The notes beneath the pieces are model-generated. The model was not told the DNA's origin. It did no database searches and was given only the letters and a program-made list of their open reading frames with translations. Below are positions 43,116-52,274 of a stretch of DNA of 52,933 nucleotides, piece after piece (position 1 is the stretch's first letter; each line of letters starts with the position of its first letter). Location of the stretch: NCBI GenBank assembly GCA_023413555.1, contig JAEZPG010000001.1, positions 1-52,933 of the forward strand. The letters are read 5' to 3'. Source of the DNA: Bacillota bacterium (GTDB lineage Bacteria > Bacillota > Clostridia > Lachnospirales > Lachnospiraceae). The translations under genes and the position numbers were made by a program.

Positions 43116-44102
43116 GTGAGCAAGCTATTAAACGTATCATCATCTCCGCATATCAGGGATCAGGTTTCCACCACAACTCTGATGGGAGATGTTCTCATTG
43201 CGTTATTCCCAGCTAGTGCTTGGGGCGTATATAAATTTGGATGGAATGCATTCTTTATTATACTTGCTTGTGTTCTTACAAGTGTTTTGACTGAGTATGT
43301 ATATGAAAAATTAATGAAAAAACCGATTACTATTCATGACTTAAGTGCATTTGTAACAGGTTTACTTCTGGCATTGAACTTATCCCCAAGACTTCCAATT
43401 TGGATTGCAGTATTGGGTAGTATTTTTGCTATCTTAGTAGTTAAGATGCTTTATGGCGGTATTGGACAGAACTTTATGAACCCTGCTTTAGCAGCTCGTT
43501 GTTTCCTTCTAATCTCCTTTGGTAAGCAGATGTCTGAGTGGGGAACTTCCACAGATGCTATCACAGGTGCAACTCCACTTCAGTTATTGAAGGACGGTGG
43601 TCTTGCAGGCAATGCTGCAGATATCTTAAGTACAAATAAGATATCTCTTTGGGACATGTTCGTGGGAAATAAATTCGGATGTATCGGTGAAGTATCTGTG
43701 CTTATGATATTAATCGGTGCAGCTTATCTATTAATTCGTAGAGTAATTAGCTGGAGAATTCCAGTAATGTATATTGGTTCCTTTGTAATATTTATGGGTC
43801 TTTTTGGTGGCCATGGTTTTGATCTAACTTATTTGGCAGCAGAAGTATGTGGCGGAGGTCTGCTTATTGGTGCATTTTTTATGGCAACCGACTATACAAC
43901 CAGCCCAATTACTTTCCGTGGTAAGATTTACTATGGTATTGTACTTGGACTTGTTACCGCTATATTTAGACGTTTTGCAGGTTCAGCAGAAGGTGTATCC
44001 TATGCGATTATCTTCTGTAATCTGTTAGTGCCATTGATAGAGAAGATTTCACTTCCTACAGCATTTGGTAGAAAGGGGGCAGCAAAGAATGTCGGCAAGT
44101 AA
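43116..44102 (+). CDS. rnfD: Rnf complex subunit RnfD
   Basis: RnfD is an integral membrane flavoprotein subunit. The 328-residue protein has about nine to ten membrane helices, the covalent-FMN motif ITGATPLQLL (Thr near residue 152) and the GQNFMNPALAARC segment. Translation starts at GTG 43116 after AGAGAGGTG. It overlaps rnfG by 14 nt, so the two are coupled. Confidence 0.95.
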   Translation: MSKLLNVSSSPHIRDQVSTTTLMGDVLIALFPASAWGVYKFGWNAFFIILACVLTSVLTEYVYEKLMKKPITIHDLSAFVTGLLLALNLSPRLPIWIAVLGSIFAILVVKMLYGGIGQNFMNPALAARCFLLISFGKQMSEWGTSTDAITGATPLQLLKDGGLAGNAADILSTNKISLWDMFVGNKFGCIGEVSVLMILIGAAYLLIRRVISWRIPVMYIGSFVIFMGLFGGHGFDLTYLAAEVCGGGLLIGAFFMATDYTTSPITFRGKIYYGIVLGLVTAIFRRFAGSAEGVSYAIIFCNLLVPLIEKISLPTAFGRKGAAKNVGK

Positions 44103-44724
44103 AGGAAATAACACTATAGTAAAGGATGCCATTATTCTCTTTGTAATTACATTAATTGCAGGTTTACTACTGGCATGCGTAAATTCGCTTACTGCTCCGG
44201 TTATTGCGGAAAAGAAAGCTGAAGAAACCAGAAAAGCTTACGCTTCTGTGTATACAGAGGCAGCTAATTTCAAGGATGATAAAGGTGAATTTAATGATAT
44301 AGCAGAGACTTCTAAGGATTTATTGGCTGAAGAAGCCGGTATTACCAATACAACGATCAGCCAGATTTATGGTGCTTATGATAGTAGTGATAAGTTAATT
44401 GGTTATGTATTTACAGCATCCTGTAGTGAAGGATATGGTGGAGATGTTCCTATTTCTCTTGGGATTGATCTGAAAGGAACAATTACCGGACTTGAAGTAT
44501 TAAGTAACTCTGAGACGGATGGATATGGTGCCAATGCATCGAAACCTGAATTTAAAGAGCAGTTTAAAGGTATCAATGCCCCACAGATTAGCTTTGTAAA
44601 GGATGGTAGTGCTAATGGAAAAGACCAGATTAATGGTGTAACAGGTGCGTCAAAAACCTCCAATGCCATCACTAAGGCTGTTAATGCATGTTTATACTAT
44701 GCAACAAACGGCATAAAACATTAA
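44089..44724 (+). CDS. rnfG: Rnf complex subunit RnfG
   Basis: RnfG is a membrane-anchored flavoprotein whose FMN is attached covalently to Thr. The 211-residue protein has one N-terminal helix (ILFVITLIAGLLLACVNSL) and an extracytoplasmic FMN-binding domain with the attachment motif GVTGASKTSNAI (Thr near residue 194). I choose ATG 44089 because GAAAGGGGGC lies just before; the alternative upstream GTG at 44065 falls inside rnfD. Position between rnfD and rnfE is standard. Confidence 0.95.
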   Translation: MSASKGNNTIVKDAIILFVITLIAGLLLACVNSLTAPVIAEKKAEETRKAYASVYTEAANFKDDKGEFNDIAETSKDLLAEEAGITNTTISQIYGAYDSSDKLIGYVFTASCSEGYGGDVPISLGIDLKGTITGLEVLSNSETDGYGANASKPEFKEQFKGINAPQISFVKDGSANGKDQINGVTGASKTSNAITKAVNACLYYATNGIKH

Positions 44725-44733
44725 GGAGGTGTA

Positions 44734-45537
44734 ATGGTGAATAAGTATATAGAACGACTATATAATGGTGCAATACGAGAGAATCCTACTTTTGTTCTTA
44801 TGTTAGGTATGTGTCCAACTTTGGCAGTAACCAAATCCGCTTCCGGTGGTTTGTACATGGGTCTTGCGACTACAGTAGTTTTGATTCTTTCCAATATGAT
44901 GATTTCTGCTTTACGTAAGATTATTCCAGACAAGGTTAGAATTCCTGCCTATATCGTTGTAGTTGCATCTTTTGTAACGGCAGTACAGCTTATTATTCAG
45001 GCGTATCTACCTGCTGTCCAGGATCTTTTGGGTGTATACATTCCACTGATTGTGGTTAACTGTATTATCTTAGGCCGAGCAGAGGCATATGCCAATAAAA
45101 GCAGCGTAGGTCTTTCTGCATTTGATGGTATTGGTATGGGTATCGGGTTTACCGTTGCATTAACGATGATAGGTTTGGTTCGTGAATTCTTAGGGGATGG
45201 TACTGTATTTGGTCAAACAATCAGTTTCATACAGGATTACAAGATCAGTATCTTTACAGCAGCTCCTGGCGCATTCTTTGTACTTGCTTTATTAACCGGG
45301 CTTCAGAATAAGCTGAAGGCTCCAAGTGCAACTAATGTAGATCGAGGAAATGGCCAAATTGCCTGTGGAGGTAACTGCTCCGGATGTTCTGGTGCTGTAT
45401 GTGCCAGCAATAAAGGTTTAATCGAAGCAGAGAAGGCAGCAGCCAAAGCAGAGAAAATTGCCAAGGCAAAAGCAGCAGCAGAAGCAAAAAAAGCAGCTAC
45501 AGTTAAAAATGTAGATGTAGCTGGGAAGGAGGATTGA
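44734..45537 (+). CDS. rnfE: Rnf complex subunit RnfE with a Cys-rich, Ala/Lys-rich tail
   Basis: RnfE is an integral membrane subunit that forms a pair with RnfA. The first ~205 residues are the normal six-helix core (IRENPTFVLMLGMCPTLAVT, PLIVVNCIILGRAEAYA, LTMIGLVREFLG). A ~60-residue extension follows, unlike ordinary RnfE of ~200-230 residues. It has CGGNCSGCSGAVC (Cys 211, 215, 218, 223) followed by an Ala/Lys/Glu helix (EAEKAAAKAEKIAKAKAAA). The cysteines could hold a metal or iron-sulfur centre on the cytoplasmic side. It lies 9 bp after rnfG. Confidence 0.94.
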   Translation: MVNKYIERLYNGAIRENPTFVLMLGMCPTLAVTKSASGGLYMGLATTVVLILSNMMISALRKIIPDKVRIPAYIVVVASFVTAVQLIIQAYLPAVQDLLGVYIPLIVVNCIILGRAEAYANKSSVGLSAFDGIGMGIGFTVALTMIGLVREFLGDGTVFGQTISFIQDYKISIFTAAPGAFFVLALLTGLQNKLKAPSATNVDRGNGQIACGGNCSGCSGAVCASNKGLIEAEKAAAKAEKIAKAKAAAEAKKAATVKNVDVAGKED

Positions 45538-45542
45538 TTTAG

Positions 45543-46121
45543 ATGAAAGAATTAATTATGATCGTTATCACAGCAGCCTTAATTAACAACGTAGTACTAA
45601 GTCAATTCTTAGGTTTATGTCCATTCTTAGGTGTCTCTAAAAACACAAAAACTGCAGCAGGTATGGGCGGAGCCGTAATCTTCGTTATTACCATTGCATC
45701 TGCTATGGCCAGTTTAGTTTATGAATTTATATTAGTACCTTTAGATTTGGCATATCTACAGACAATCGTATTCATTCTTATGATTGCAGCCTTAGTGCAG
45801 TTGGTTGAGATGTTCTTAAAGAAATCTGTACCAGCTTTATATGAAGCCCTTGGTGTATACCTTCCGTTGATTACTACTAACTGTGCAGTACTAGGTGTGG
45901 CTTTGTTAAATGTACAAAGCTCCTACAATTTCTTAGAAAGTGTACTGAACGGTTTTGGTACTGCAGCCGGGTTCTTTATTGCTATTGTTATTATGGCTGG
46001 AATCCGTGAAAAAATTGAATTTAATGATTTTAGTGAATCCTTAAAAGGATCTCCTATCGTACTGGTAACTGCGGGATTGATGGCAATTGCATTTTATGGA
46101 TTTGCCTCATTGACATTCTAA
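45543..46121 (+). CDS. rnfA: Rnf complex subunit RnfA
   Basis: RnfA is the six-helix membrane partner of RnfE, and the two are homologous. The 192-residue protein has the standard length and motifs: NNVVLSQFLGLCPFLGVSK at the start, PLITTNCAVLGVALL in the middle, and AGIREKIEFND near the end. The start is 5 bp after the rnfE stop. Confidence 0.97.
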   Translation: MKELIMIVITAALINNVVLSQFLGLCPFLGVSKNTKTAAGMGGAVIFVITIASAMASLVYEFILVPLDLAYLQTIVFILMIAALVQLVEMFLKKSVPALYEALGVYLPLITTNCAVLGVALLNVQSSYNFLESVLNGFGTAAGFFIAIVIMAGIREKIEFNDFSESLKGSPIVLVTAGLMAIAFYGFASLTF

Positions 46122-46136
46122 GGGAGGAGAAGGAAC

Positions 46137-46940
46137 ATGAGTCCTATTATAATCGCTACAGTTGTGGTGGCGTTAACTGGTTTGATCATCGGCATCCTTC
46201 TTGGAGTGGCTGGTGAAAAATTTAAGGTTCAGATAGATGAAAAAGAGCTAAAGGTAAGAGAAGCCCTTCCTGGTAATAATTGTGGTGGGTGTGGATATGC
46301 AGGTTGTGATGCTGCGGCCAAGGCAATTGCAGTAGGAGAAGCTGCTGTAAATATATGTCCTGTTGGTGGTTCCCCAGTTGCTGAGCAGATTGGTGAAATC
46401 ATGGGTGTAAAAGCTGAGCTTGCTGAGAAGAGAGTGGCATTTGTAAAATGTGCCGGAACCTGCGACAAAGCATCTAATAAATCTAATTACTATGGTGTGA
46501 TGGATTGTGTAGCTGCTATGTCAGCCCCTGGTGAAAGTGGAAAAGCTTGTGGTTATGGCTGTATGGGTCTGGGTTCCTGTGTAAGAGCTTGCCCATTTGA
46601 TGCCATTCATGTAATCGATGGAATTGCCAAAGTAGATGTTGAGAAATGTACTGCTTGTGGTAACTGTGTCGCTATATGTCCAAAAAATATCATTGAGTTC
46701 GCACCTGCAGAAGCTAAGTTCTTAGTGCGCTGTAACTCCCTTGACAAAGGTAAGGAAGTTAAGGATAAATGTGATGCTGGTTGTATTGGCTGCGGTATGT
46801 GTGTACGTGCTTGCGAATACGATGCTGTTCATGTGGAGAATAACTTAGCTTACATTGACCAGAGCAAGTGTGTAAAATGCGGCAAGTGTGCTGAAAAATG
46901 TCCGACTAAAGTCATTCGTGATTTGGTTGCTGCAAATTAA
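46137..46940 (+). CDS. rnfB: Rnf complex subunit RnfB, polyferredoxin
   Basis: RnfB accepts electrons from reduced ferredoxin. The 267-residue protein has an N-terminal membrane helix (residues ~3-25), the Fe-S domain NNCGGCGYAGCDAAAKAIA, and a run of [4Fe-4S] motifs: CMGLGSCVRACPFDAI, CTACGNCVAICPK, CIGCGMCVRACEYDAV and CVKCGKCAEKCPT. The third lacks the usual final proline. It is the last gene of the operon and is followed by a strong terminator. The soluble ferredoxin at 11780-11947 is one possible electron donor. Confidence 0.96.
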   Translation: MSPIIIATVVVALTGLIIGILLGVAGEKFKVQIDEKELKVREALPGNNCGGCGYAGCDAAAKAIAVGEAAVNICPVGGSPVAEQIGEIMGVKAELAEKRVAFVKCAGTCDKASNKSNYYGVMDCVAAMSAPGESGKACGYGCMGLGSCVRACPFDAIHVIDGIAKVDVEKCTACGNCVAICPKNIIEFAPAEAKFLVRCNSLDKGKEVKDKCDAGCIGCGMCVRACEYDAVHVENNLAYIDQSKCVKCGKCAEKCPTKVIRDLVAAN

Positions 46941-46962
46941 TAGTAATAAATATAAAGGAAAG

Positions 46963-46999
46963 GGAGTACTACTTATGGGATTAGGTGGTGCTCCTTTTT
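46963..46999 (+). terminator. Rho-independent terminator of the rnf operon
   Basis: GGAGTACTAC at 46963-46972 pairs with GTGGTGCTCC at 46985-46994 (two G-U pairs), then TTTTT. It starts about 22 bp after the rnfB stop. Confidence 0.85.
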
Positions 47000-47148
47000 C
47001 ATGGTTTTTTCTTCCACATATGTTAAAAAAACGTTTCCTACCCTTATCTTTGATAATTTATTATTACCACATTGGGGAGACACTAATAATATAATATATA
47101 AGCTTTTATTTGAAGTGAACACCCACAGTTAAGAAGTAGGAGGTTTCT

Positions 47149-47571
47149 ATGAAATTTCGATTTCCCTTCCTAAAATCTTTGTTTTTGTTTTTTATTGGTG
47201 GCTTTTTGTATGGCATTGTAGAAATGTTGTTTAAAGGCAGTACACATATTTCGATGGTGATAGCGGGGGGACTAGCTTTTTTGCTGATTGGAAGACTGAA
47301 TGAGGGAACCCATAACCCATCTCTACTTGGAATGATGGTCATTTCTAGTGTGATTATTACAGTAATCGAGCTGATTACAGGGATCATTGTTAATCTTTGG
47401 CTCCACCTAAACGTTTGGAATTATTCACACTTGCCGTATAATTTTATGGGTCAAGTTTGCTTACTATACTCTGGATGTTGGTTTATTCTATCCTTTATAG
47501 CAATAATAATCGATGATTATATAAGATATTTTCTTCTTGGTGGGAAAAAACCTCATTATCATTTTATGTAG
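47149..47571 (+). CDS. Small integral membrane protein, putative ABC transporter type IV family
   Basis: The 140-residue protein has four predicted membrane helices at about residues 8-28, 36-56, 62-84 and 100-124. It resembles the CvpA-unrelated YDFM-like family described as putative ABC transporter type IV (PF06541), especially in VIELITGIIVNLWLHLNVWN and YNFMGQVCLLYS. No ATPase gene is adjacent, so the transporter label is weak. It is probably monocistronic. The start ATG follows AGGAGG. Confidence 0.6.
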   Translation: MKFRFPFLKSLFLFFIGGFLYGIVEMLFKGSTHISMVIAGGLAFLLIGRLNEGTHNPSLLGMMVISSVIITVIELITGIIVNLWLHLNVWNYSHLPYNFMGQVCLLYSGCWFILSFIAIIIDDYIRYFLLGGKKPHYHFM

Positions 47572-47642
47572 AATTATAAGATTGTATACAAAATAATTAG
47601 AGGATTAAGTCAAAAAATACACAAAAGATAAGAAGTGTTACT

Positions 47643-47670
47643 TGTTAGAAGAAGGAAGATACCCTATAAT
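47643..47670 (+). promoter_or_regulatory. Probable promoter of the LacI-family regulator
   Basis: TTGTTA at 47643-47648 and TATAAT at 47665-47670 have 16-bp spacing, about 50 bp upstream of the ATG at 47721. Confidence 0.55.
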
Positions 47671-47720
47671 ATAGGTAGAATACAAGTAAAATTAATTATA
47701 CTGTTTGGGGTGTAGTATTT

Positions 47721-48731
47721 ATGACCAGAATTAAAGATATTGCAAAACAATGTAATGTATCGGTTTCTACTGTTAGTAAAGCCTTTAATGGATATCATGA
47801 TATCAGTGACGAAACACGAAATAGAATACTTAATGCGGCTAGCTCTATGGGGTATACTGTAAAAAAAGCATTAAATGATAATAATGAGAGGACCTGTAAT
47901 ATTGGAGTTTTATACGAAGATGCATCCAATCAGGGGTTAAGGAACGAACATTTTGCGTATATAGTAGCTTCCTTTAAAGAAAAGGCTGCTCAGCAGGGTT
48001 ATGATATTACGTTTATTGAACATAATATAGGAAATAACAGAATGTCTTATTTAGAACATTGCCGACGAAGAAACTTTGATGGTGTTTGTATCGCCTGTGC
48101 TGATTTTTTTGATCCAGAAGTAGTGGAGCTTGTAAACAGCAGCTTTCCAGTGGTAACTATCGATCAGGTATTTAATGAAGCAATTTCCATACTTTCCGAT
48201 AATATGCAGGGAATGAGGCAGTTGACAGAATATATTATTTCCAGGGGCCACACAAAGATAGCTTATATATACGGAACAAAATCCAGTGTTACACATAATC
48301 GACTAGTAGGCTTTCATCATGCCGTTACAGACAATAAGATTACAATTCCAGAAGAGTATATAGTAGAAGGAATGTATAGAAGCGTGGATAGAACAGAGGA
48401 GATTACAGAAAGACTTCTTGACCTTTCAGATCCTCCTACCTGCATTATTGCACCAGATGATTATTCGGCTTTAGGTGTCATGAATGTGGCACGAAGAAGA
48501 GGACTAATGATTCCTGAAGACATTTCTATTGCTGGGTATGATGGTATGCCAGTTTCTCAAGTGTTGGAGCCGAAGCTGACAACCATTAAGCAGGATTCAG
48601 AGATGTTAGGTGCGGAGGCGGCCAGACAGTTGATTAATCTCATAGAAAATCCTATGAGGACTTCTTTAGATACCATCATGATGAAGGTAGTCTTGGTAAA
48701 AGGTGGTTCAGTGTCAAGAATTAATAGCTAA
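47721..48731 (+). CDS. LacI/GalR-family transcriptional regulator
   Basis: The 336-residue protein has the LacI helix-turn-helix at the start (TRIKDIAKQCNVSVSTVSKA, residues 2-21), a hinge ending near VKKAL, and a periplasmic-binding-like sensor domain with RGHTKIAYIYG, AIAPDDYSALGVM and TTIKQDSEMLGAEAA. The effector is probably a sugar but is not readable. It sits about 6 kb from the catabolic operon and has no transporter beside it, so its target may be elsewhere. The context is HD-GYP and AraC-type genes downstream, each with its own gap. Confidence 0.92.
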   Translation: MTRIKDIAKQCNVSVSTVSKAFNGYHDISDETRNRILNAASSMGYTVKKALNDNNERTCNIGVLYEDASNQGLRNEHFAYIVASFKEKAAQQGYDITFIEHNIGNNRMSYLEHCRRRNFDGVCIACADFFDPEVVELVNSSFPVVTIDQVFNEAISILSDNMQGMRQLTEYIISRGHTKIAYIYGTKSSVTHNRLVGFHHAVTDNKITIPEEYIVEGMYRSVDRTEEITERLLDLSDPPTCIIAPDDYSALGVMNVARRRGLMIPEDISIAGYDGMPVSQVLEPKLTTIKQDSEMLGAEAARQLINLIENPMRTSLDTIMMKVVLVKGGSVSRINS

Positions 48732-48846
48732 TTGTAAACAAACAAGTACGACTATTATCGAGTAGTGTATTTATAACATGCATATTGATGAAAAAGGACT
48801 TATATGGTAAAATGTGCAATGAATAAACATTAAAAGGGAGAACATC

Positions 48847-49941
48847 ATGAGACTTGTATCAACATCAATGTTGCGTTCGGATATGGTATTAGCAAAGCCA
48901 GTATACCACAGAGACTGCCTGATTCTTAAAGTCGGTCAAAAAGATTTGAAAAGATTCGCCAATAATTTACATAACATGGGAATTGAATATGTATATGTTG
49001 AAGATAATAAGAGTAATGGGATAGAGATTCCAGATGTTGTATCTGAAAGTACTCGTGTAAAGTGTAAGAAAATTCTTCGTACTACATTGGATGACTATGC
49101 AAAGAAGAGTACACTTGATGCAAATGGAGTTATAGATGTTGTAGATGAGATAATAAAAGAAATACTTTATAACAAAGATGTGCAGGTAAGTTTAAATGAT
49201 ATAAGTGCTACAGATGACTATACCTTTTCTCATTCAGTCAGTACAACGGTTTATGCACTTTTGATAGCAAAGGAGCTGGGGTATAGTCGCAGTATGCTAC
49301 AGAAGCTGGCCGCTGGGACTATGTTACATGATATGGGTAAGGTATTACTGAATAAAGCTGTTTTGTTTAAAGAGGATCATCTAACTGCGGAAGAATTTGA
49401 ATATATTAAACAACATACTGTATTGGGGTATCAAGCACTGAAACGATGTTCCAGTATTACAGAATTGTCTAGAATTATTTCTCTATTACATCATGAACGT
49501 ATGGATGGATCTGGTTATCCCCGAGGAGTTCAAGCTGGTAATCTACATGAATTTGCAAGAATTGTTGCGATTGCAGATGTTTATGATGCACTTACTTCCA
49601 ATCGATGCTATCGGAAAAAATGGTCCAATGAAAAGGCTGTTAACTATTTGATTGAATGTTCCGGAACTAAGTTTGATGCTCAACTGGTGGGGGCATTTGT
49701 CCAACAAATTGCTATTTATCCAAATGGCTCAATGGTAAGATTATCTGACATGACCTATGCTATCATTCAAAAGCAAAATCGTAGTTTACCTCTTCGGCCA
49801 ATAGTTCGTGTGGTAGCGGATAGTGAGGGGAATGATATTGAGATGTACGAGATGGATCTTATGAAAGAACTGTCTATCACAATTATAGAAAGTGAATTGG
49901 AGATATTGAATAAAAAGTCTCAGTTTGAAATGGATAAGTAA
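48847..49941 (+). CDS. HD-GYP domain protein, probable c-di-GMP phosphodiesterase
   Basis: The 364-residue protein has an N-terminal ~100-residue domain of the type preceding HD-GYP, then the catalytic domain at about 120-300. It shows FSHSVSTTVYALLIA, the metal pair HDMGK, LHHERMDGSGYPRG (the HD-GYP signature) and IVAIADVYDALTSNRCYRKK. No membrane helix is present, so it is cytosolic. It may hydrolyse c-di-GMP, although some members act on other cyclic dinucleotides. It precedes the response-regulator gene by 40 bp and could be co-transcribed. Confidence 0.9.
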   Translation: MRLVSTSMLRSDMVLAKPVYHRDCLILKVGQKDLKRFANNLHNMGIEYVYVEDNKSNGIEIPDVVSESTRVKCKKILRTTLDDYAKKSTLDANGVIDVVDEIIKEILYNKDVQVSLNDISATDDYTFSHSVSTTVYALLIAKELGYSRSMLQKLAAGTMLHDMGKVLLNKAVLFKEDHLTAEEFEYIKQHTVLGYQALKRCSSITELSRIISLLHHERMDGSGYPRGVQAGNLHEFARIVAIADVYDALTSNRCYRKKWSNEKAVNYLIECSGTKFDAQLVGAFVQQIAIYPNGSMVRLSDMTYAIIQKQNRSLPLRPIVRVVADSEGNDIEMYEMDLMKELSITIIESELEILNKKSQFEMDK

Positions 49942-49981
49942 CGTGTGCTAACGGTTTGTCTTAATGGAGGAGTTAAAGTAG

Positions 49982-51571
49982 ATGTTTAAAGTATTAATTG
50001 CCGATGCGGATTCATCAACTGTAAATCTGATTGAAAAAGTAATAAGTGATAAACTGAAAGAGGCAAGATTAGTTGGCGTTGCAAAAAATGGGAGTGATGC
50101 TGTGGTGGAAACCATAAACCAGGAGCCAGATCTCATTATTATAGCAGTTAAGATGGCCGGACAAAACGGCTTAGAGACAATAAAGCAAATTAGAAGTTTT
50201 AACAAAAGTGTGCATATAATTATTGTATCTGCTTATGATTATTTTGAATTTGCTAAGGAAGCCATGTTGCTTGGAGTAAATAATTACCTTCTGAAACCTA
50301 TAACCGTACAGCAGATGTATGATGCGATACAAAGAGAGTTTATTAGCCTTCGAGAAGAATCTGATAGAATAAAAAAATTTAGAGAAGAAGAGCATATATT
50401 CAATACTGCCCTTCGCTTTGTAGAGCATAACTTTATCTATGGCATATTGTTTAATCCAGGTTATAGCTCAGAAATCAATCAGTATATAGAACTTATTGGT
50501 GTTGGAAAAGTTGGATACATGATGAATATAGTTGTTTCTCAAAATTATAGAGAACAATATTTGGACTTGGATCGTGTTGTTTCACAGGTTCAACGAAGGG
50601 TAAAGACTATTATCAGTACACGTGAAAAATGTGCAGTTGGTCCACAATTAATGAACCGTATTATGGTATATGTAACAAGTGATCGAGCAAAGGATGCCAA
50701 AGAGGTACAGATTGAATCGGTTAAAATTGCTAGACAGGTAAGTGCGGGTCTGAAAGATACATTTGGGATTGACACCTTTATAGCGATAGGAAGTGTAAAG
50801 CCGATTGAATATATACATGAAAGCTATCTAGAGGCCATTCGATGTACCAAGTACATGCAGGAAGGTCCTGTGATTCATTATAAAGAGATACGATATAAAA
50901 GCTCCACGGTAAGTCATGAATATTATGAACTTATGAATTCTTTGGTCGAAAGTGTTAAGTACAATCGTAATGAGACCCATGATATATTTTCTGGTATCAT
51001 TGAGTCATTAAGACCTCAATCTTCAGTGGAACGAATCAGTCGTCTAATTGAGCTACTATTTGTAATAAGTTATGAGGCTAAGAAAGAATACAAGGTTCAG
51101 AATCTATGGCTAGATTATTATCTGGATTATAATGAAGTACTTAATTATACAGTTGAGGAACAGGAGAGTTGGGCGTGGAGAAGATTTAATACGCTGCTAA
51201 GGGCATTAAAAAATGAAAAAATGGATCGTAAAACCAGTATTGTAAATATTGCTATTGGGCATATTAACAGACATTTTACAGAAGAAGTTACCTTAAATGA
51301 CATTGCTACGTACGTCAATCTAAGCCCACAGCATTTTAGTAAGATTTTTAAGGAAGCCACAGGTTTTGGTTATGTAGAGTGGGTAAATAATTTAAGAATA
51401 ACTAAGGCAAGAGAGTTGATGGGTAATTCCGATCGTACTATAAAGGAAATATGTTTTATGGTAGGGTATAATGATCCCAATTATTTTAGCCGCATTTTTA
51501 AAAAATATGTAGGAATCAGTCCAACAGATTATATGCTAGAAAGAGAAAAACAGGAAGACGAAAGAGAGTAA
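49982..51571 (+). CDS. AraC-type response regulator with a receiver lacking the phospho-Asp
   Basis: The 529-residue protein has an N-terminal CheY-like receiver (about 1-115), a long central region (about 120-415), and a C-terminal AraC HTH pair (about 418-520: VTLNDIATYVNLSPQHFSKI and EICFMVGYNDPNYFSRIFKK). This matches the YesN-type architecture. In the receiver the phospho-acceptor Asp is Ala55 (PDLIIIAVKM in place of the usual D-I-x-M-P), and the second residue of the acidic pair is also Ala (IADADS). Ser83 and Lys105 are kept. No sensor kinase gene is adjacent. It is probably a kinase-independent regulator. The codon reads GCA, so it is not an obvious frameshift. Confidence 0.88.
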   Translation: MFKVLIADADSSTVNLIEKVISDKLKEARLVGVAKNGSDAVVETINQEPDLIIIAVKMAGQNGLETIKQIRSFNKSVHIIIVSAYDYFEFAKEAMLLGVNNYLLKPITVQQMYDAIQREFISLREESDRIKKFREEEHIFNTALRFVEHNFIYGILFNPGYSSEINQYIELIGVGKVGYMMNIVVSQNYREQYLDLDRVVSQVQRRVKTIISTREKCAVGPQLMNRIMVYVTSDRAKDAKEVQIESVKIARQVSAGLKDTFGIDTFIAIGSVKPIEYIHESYLEAIRCTKYMQEGPVIHYKEIRYKSSTVSHEYYELMNSLVESVKYNRNETHDIFSGIIESLRPQSSVERISRLIELLFVISYEAKKEYKVQNLWLDYYLDYNEVLNYTVEEQESWAWRRFNTLLRALKNEKMDRKTSIVNIAIGHINRHFTEEVTLNDIATYVNLSPQHFSKIFKEATGFGYVEWVNNLRITKARELMGNSDRTIKEICFMVGYNDPNYFSRIFKKYVGISPTDYMLEREKQEDERE

Positions 51572-51588
51572 GTGGCTCTTTCGTCTTC
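51554..51588 (+). terminator. Hairpin at the end of the response-regulator gene
   Basis: GAAGACGAAAGAG at 51554-51566 pairs perfectly with CTCTTTCGTCTTC at 51576-51588; the loop contains the stop codon at 51569-51571. It is very stable but lacks a long T run, so it may act as mRNA 3' protection as much as a terminator. Confidence 0.6.
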
Positions 51589-51640
51589 TAGCCTGTAAAT
51601 GTAAGTTTATACCTTTTCCACATATTTATATGAAAAGATA

Positions 51641-51669
51641 TTGACGGAATCGCGAGATTATGCTATTCT
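51641..51669 (+). promoter_or_regulatory. Promoter of the rpmG-secE-nusG operon
   Basis: TTGACG at 51641-51646 and TATTCT at 51664-51669 are 17 bp apart, about 95 bp upstream of rpmG. Confidence 0.6.
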
Positions 51670-51764
51670 AAACTAGCGATGGAAGAGGTCTTTTTTTTAT
51701 GCCTAAAAATCAATGATGACCGTAAACAATAACACAAATAGAATTTATAGTGGAGGTGGAATCT

Positions 51765-51914
51765 GTGCGCGTAAAAATCACATTAGCTTGTACAGAATGT
51801 AAACAACGTAATTACGATATGACAAAAGAAAAGAAAGCACATCCAGATAGAATGGAAACTAAAAAGTATTGTAAGTTCTGTAAATCACACACTTTACACA
51901 AAGAAACTAAGTAA
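51765..51914 (+). CDS. rpmG: Large-subunit ribosomal protein bL33
   Basis: The 49-residue protein starts MRVKITLACTECKQRNYDMT and ends SHTLHKETK, with two CxxC pairs (TEC-type CTEC and CKFC) that bind zinc. The start is GTG 51765 with GGAGGTGG upstream. The position just before secE-nusG is the conserved Firmicutes order. Its small size makes it easy to overlook. Confidence 0.96.
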   Translation: MRVKITLACTECKQRNYDMTKEKKAHPDRMETKKYCKFCKSHTLHKETK

Positions 51915-51998
51915 TGAAGCTTATGCATAGCCATAGGTTAATTTATTGAACACTGTCAGTAAATATAGTTATATTTGCGTGAAAGGAATGTGAATGAT

Positions 51999-52265
51999 AT
52001 GGGAGAAGCTATTAATAATGCAGAGGTAGATTCTAAGAAAGATGCTCCAAAGAGTTCTTCTAAGGATGTTACTCCAAAAAAAAATAGATTTAAATCCTTA
52101 AAATCTGAGTTTAAGAAGGTGACTTGGCCTGATAGACCAACTCTGATTAAGCAGACAATAGCTGTTTTAGTTATTTCTACAATTGTAGGCGCTTTAATTG
52201 TCGGAGTAGATACATTATACAAGATGGCATTTCATATAATAGGTATCTTTGGGGTACTAGGTTAG
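51999..52265 (+). CDS. secE: Preprotein translocase subunit SecE
   Basis: SecE is the small membrane subunit of the SecYEG channel. The 88-residue protein has a polar start, the conserved amphipathic helix (FKKVTWPDRPTLIKQTIAVL) and one membrane helix (VISTIVGALIVGVDTLY). I choose ATG 51999; a GTG at 51990 or TTG at 51975 are in frame, but AAAGGAA sits best for the ATG. It lies 9 bp before nusG. Confidence 0.94.
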   Translation: MGEAINNAEVDSKKDAPKSSSKDVTPKKNRFKSLKSEFKKVTWPDRPTLIKQTIAVLVISTIVGALIVGVDTLYKMAFHIIGIFGVLG

Positions 52266-52274
52266 GGTGATAAG

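Noticed and set aside
46888..47094. 68-codon reading frame after rnfB
   Set aside because: It overlaps the end of rnfB and crosses the terminator hairpin.
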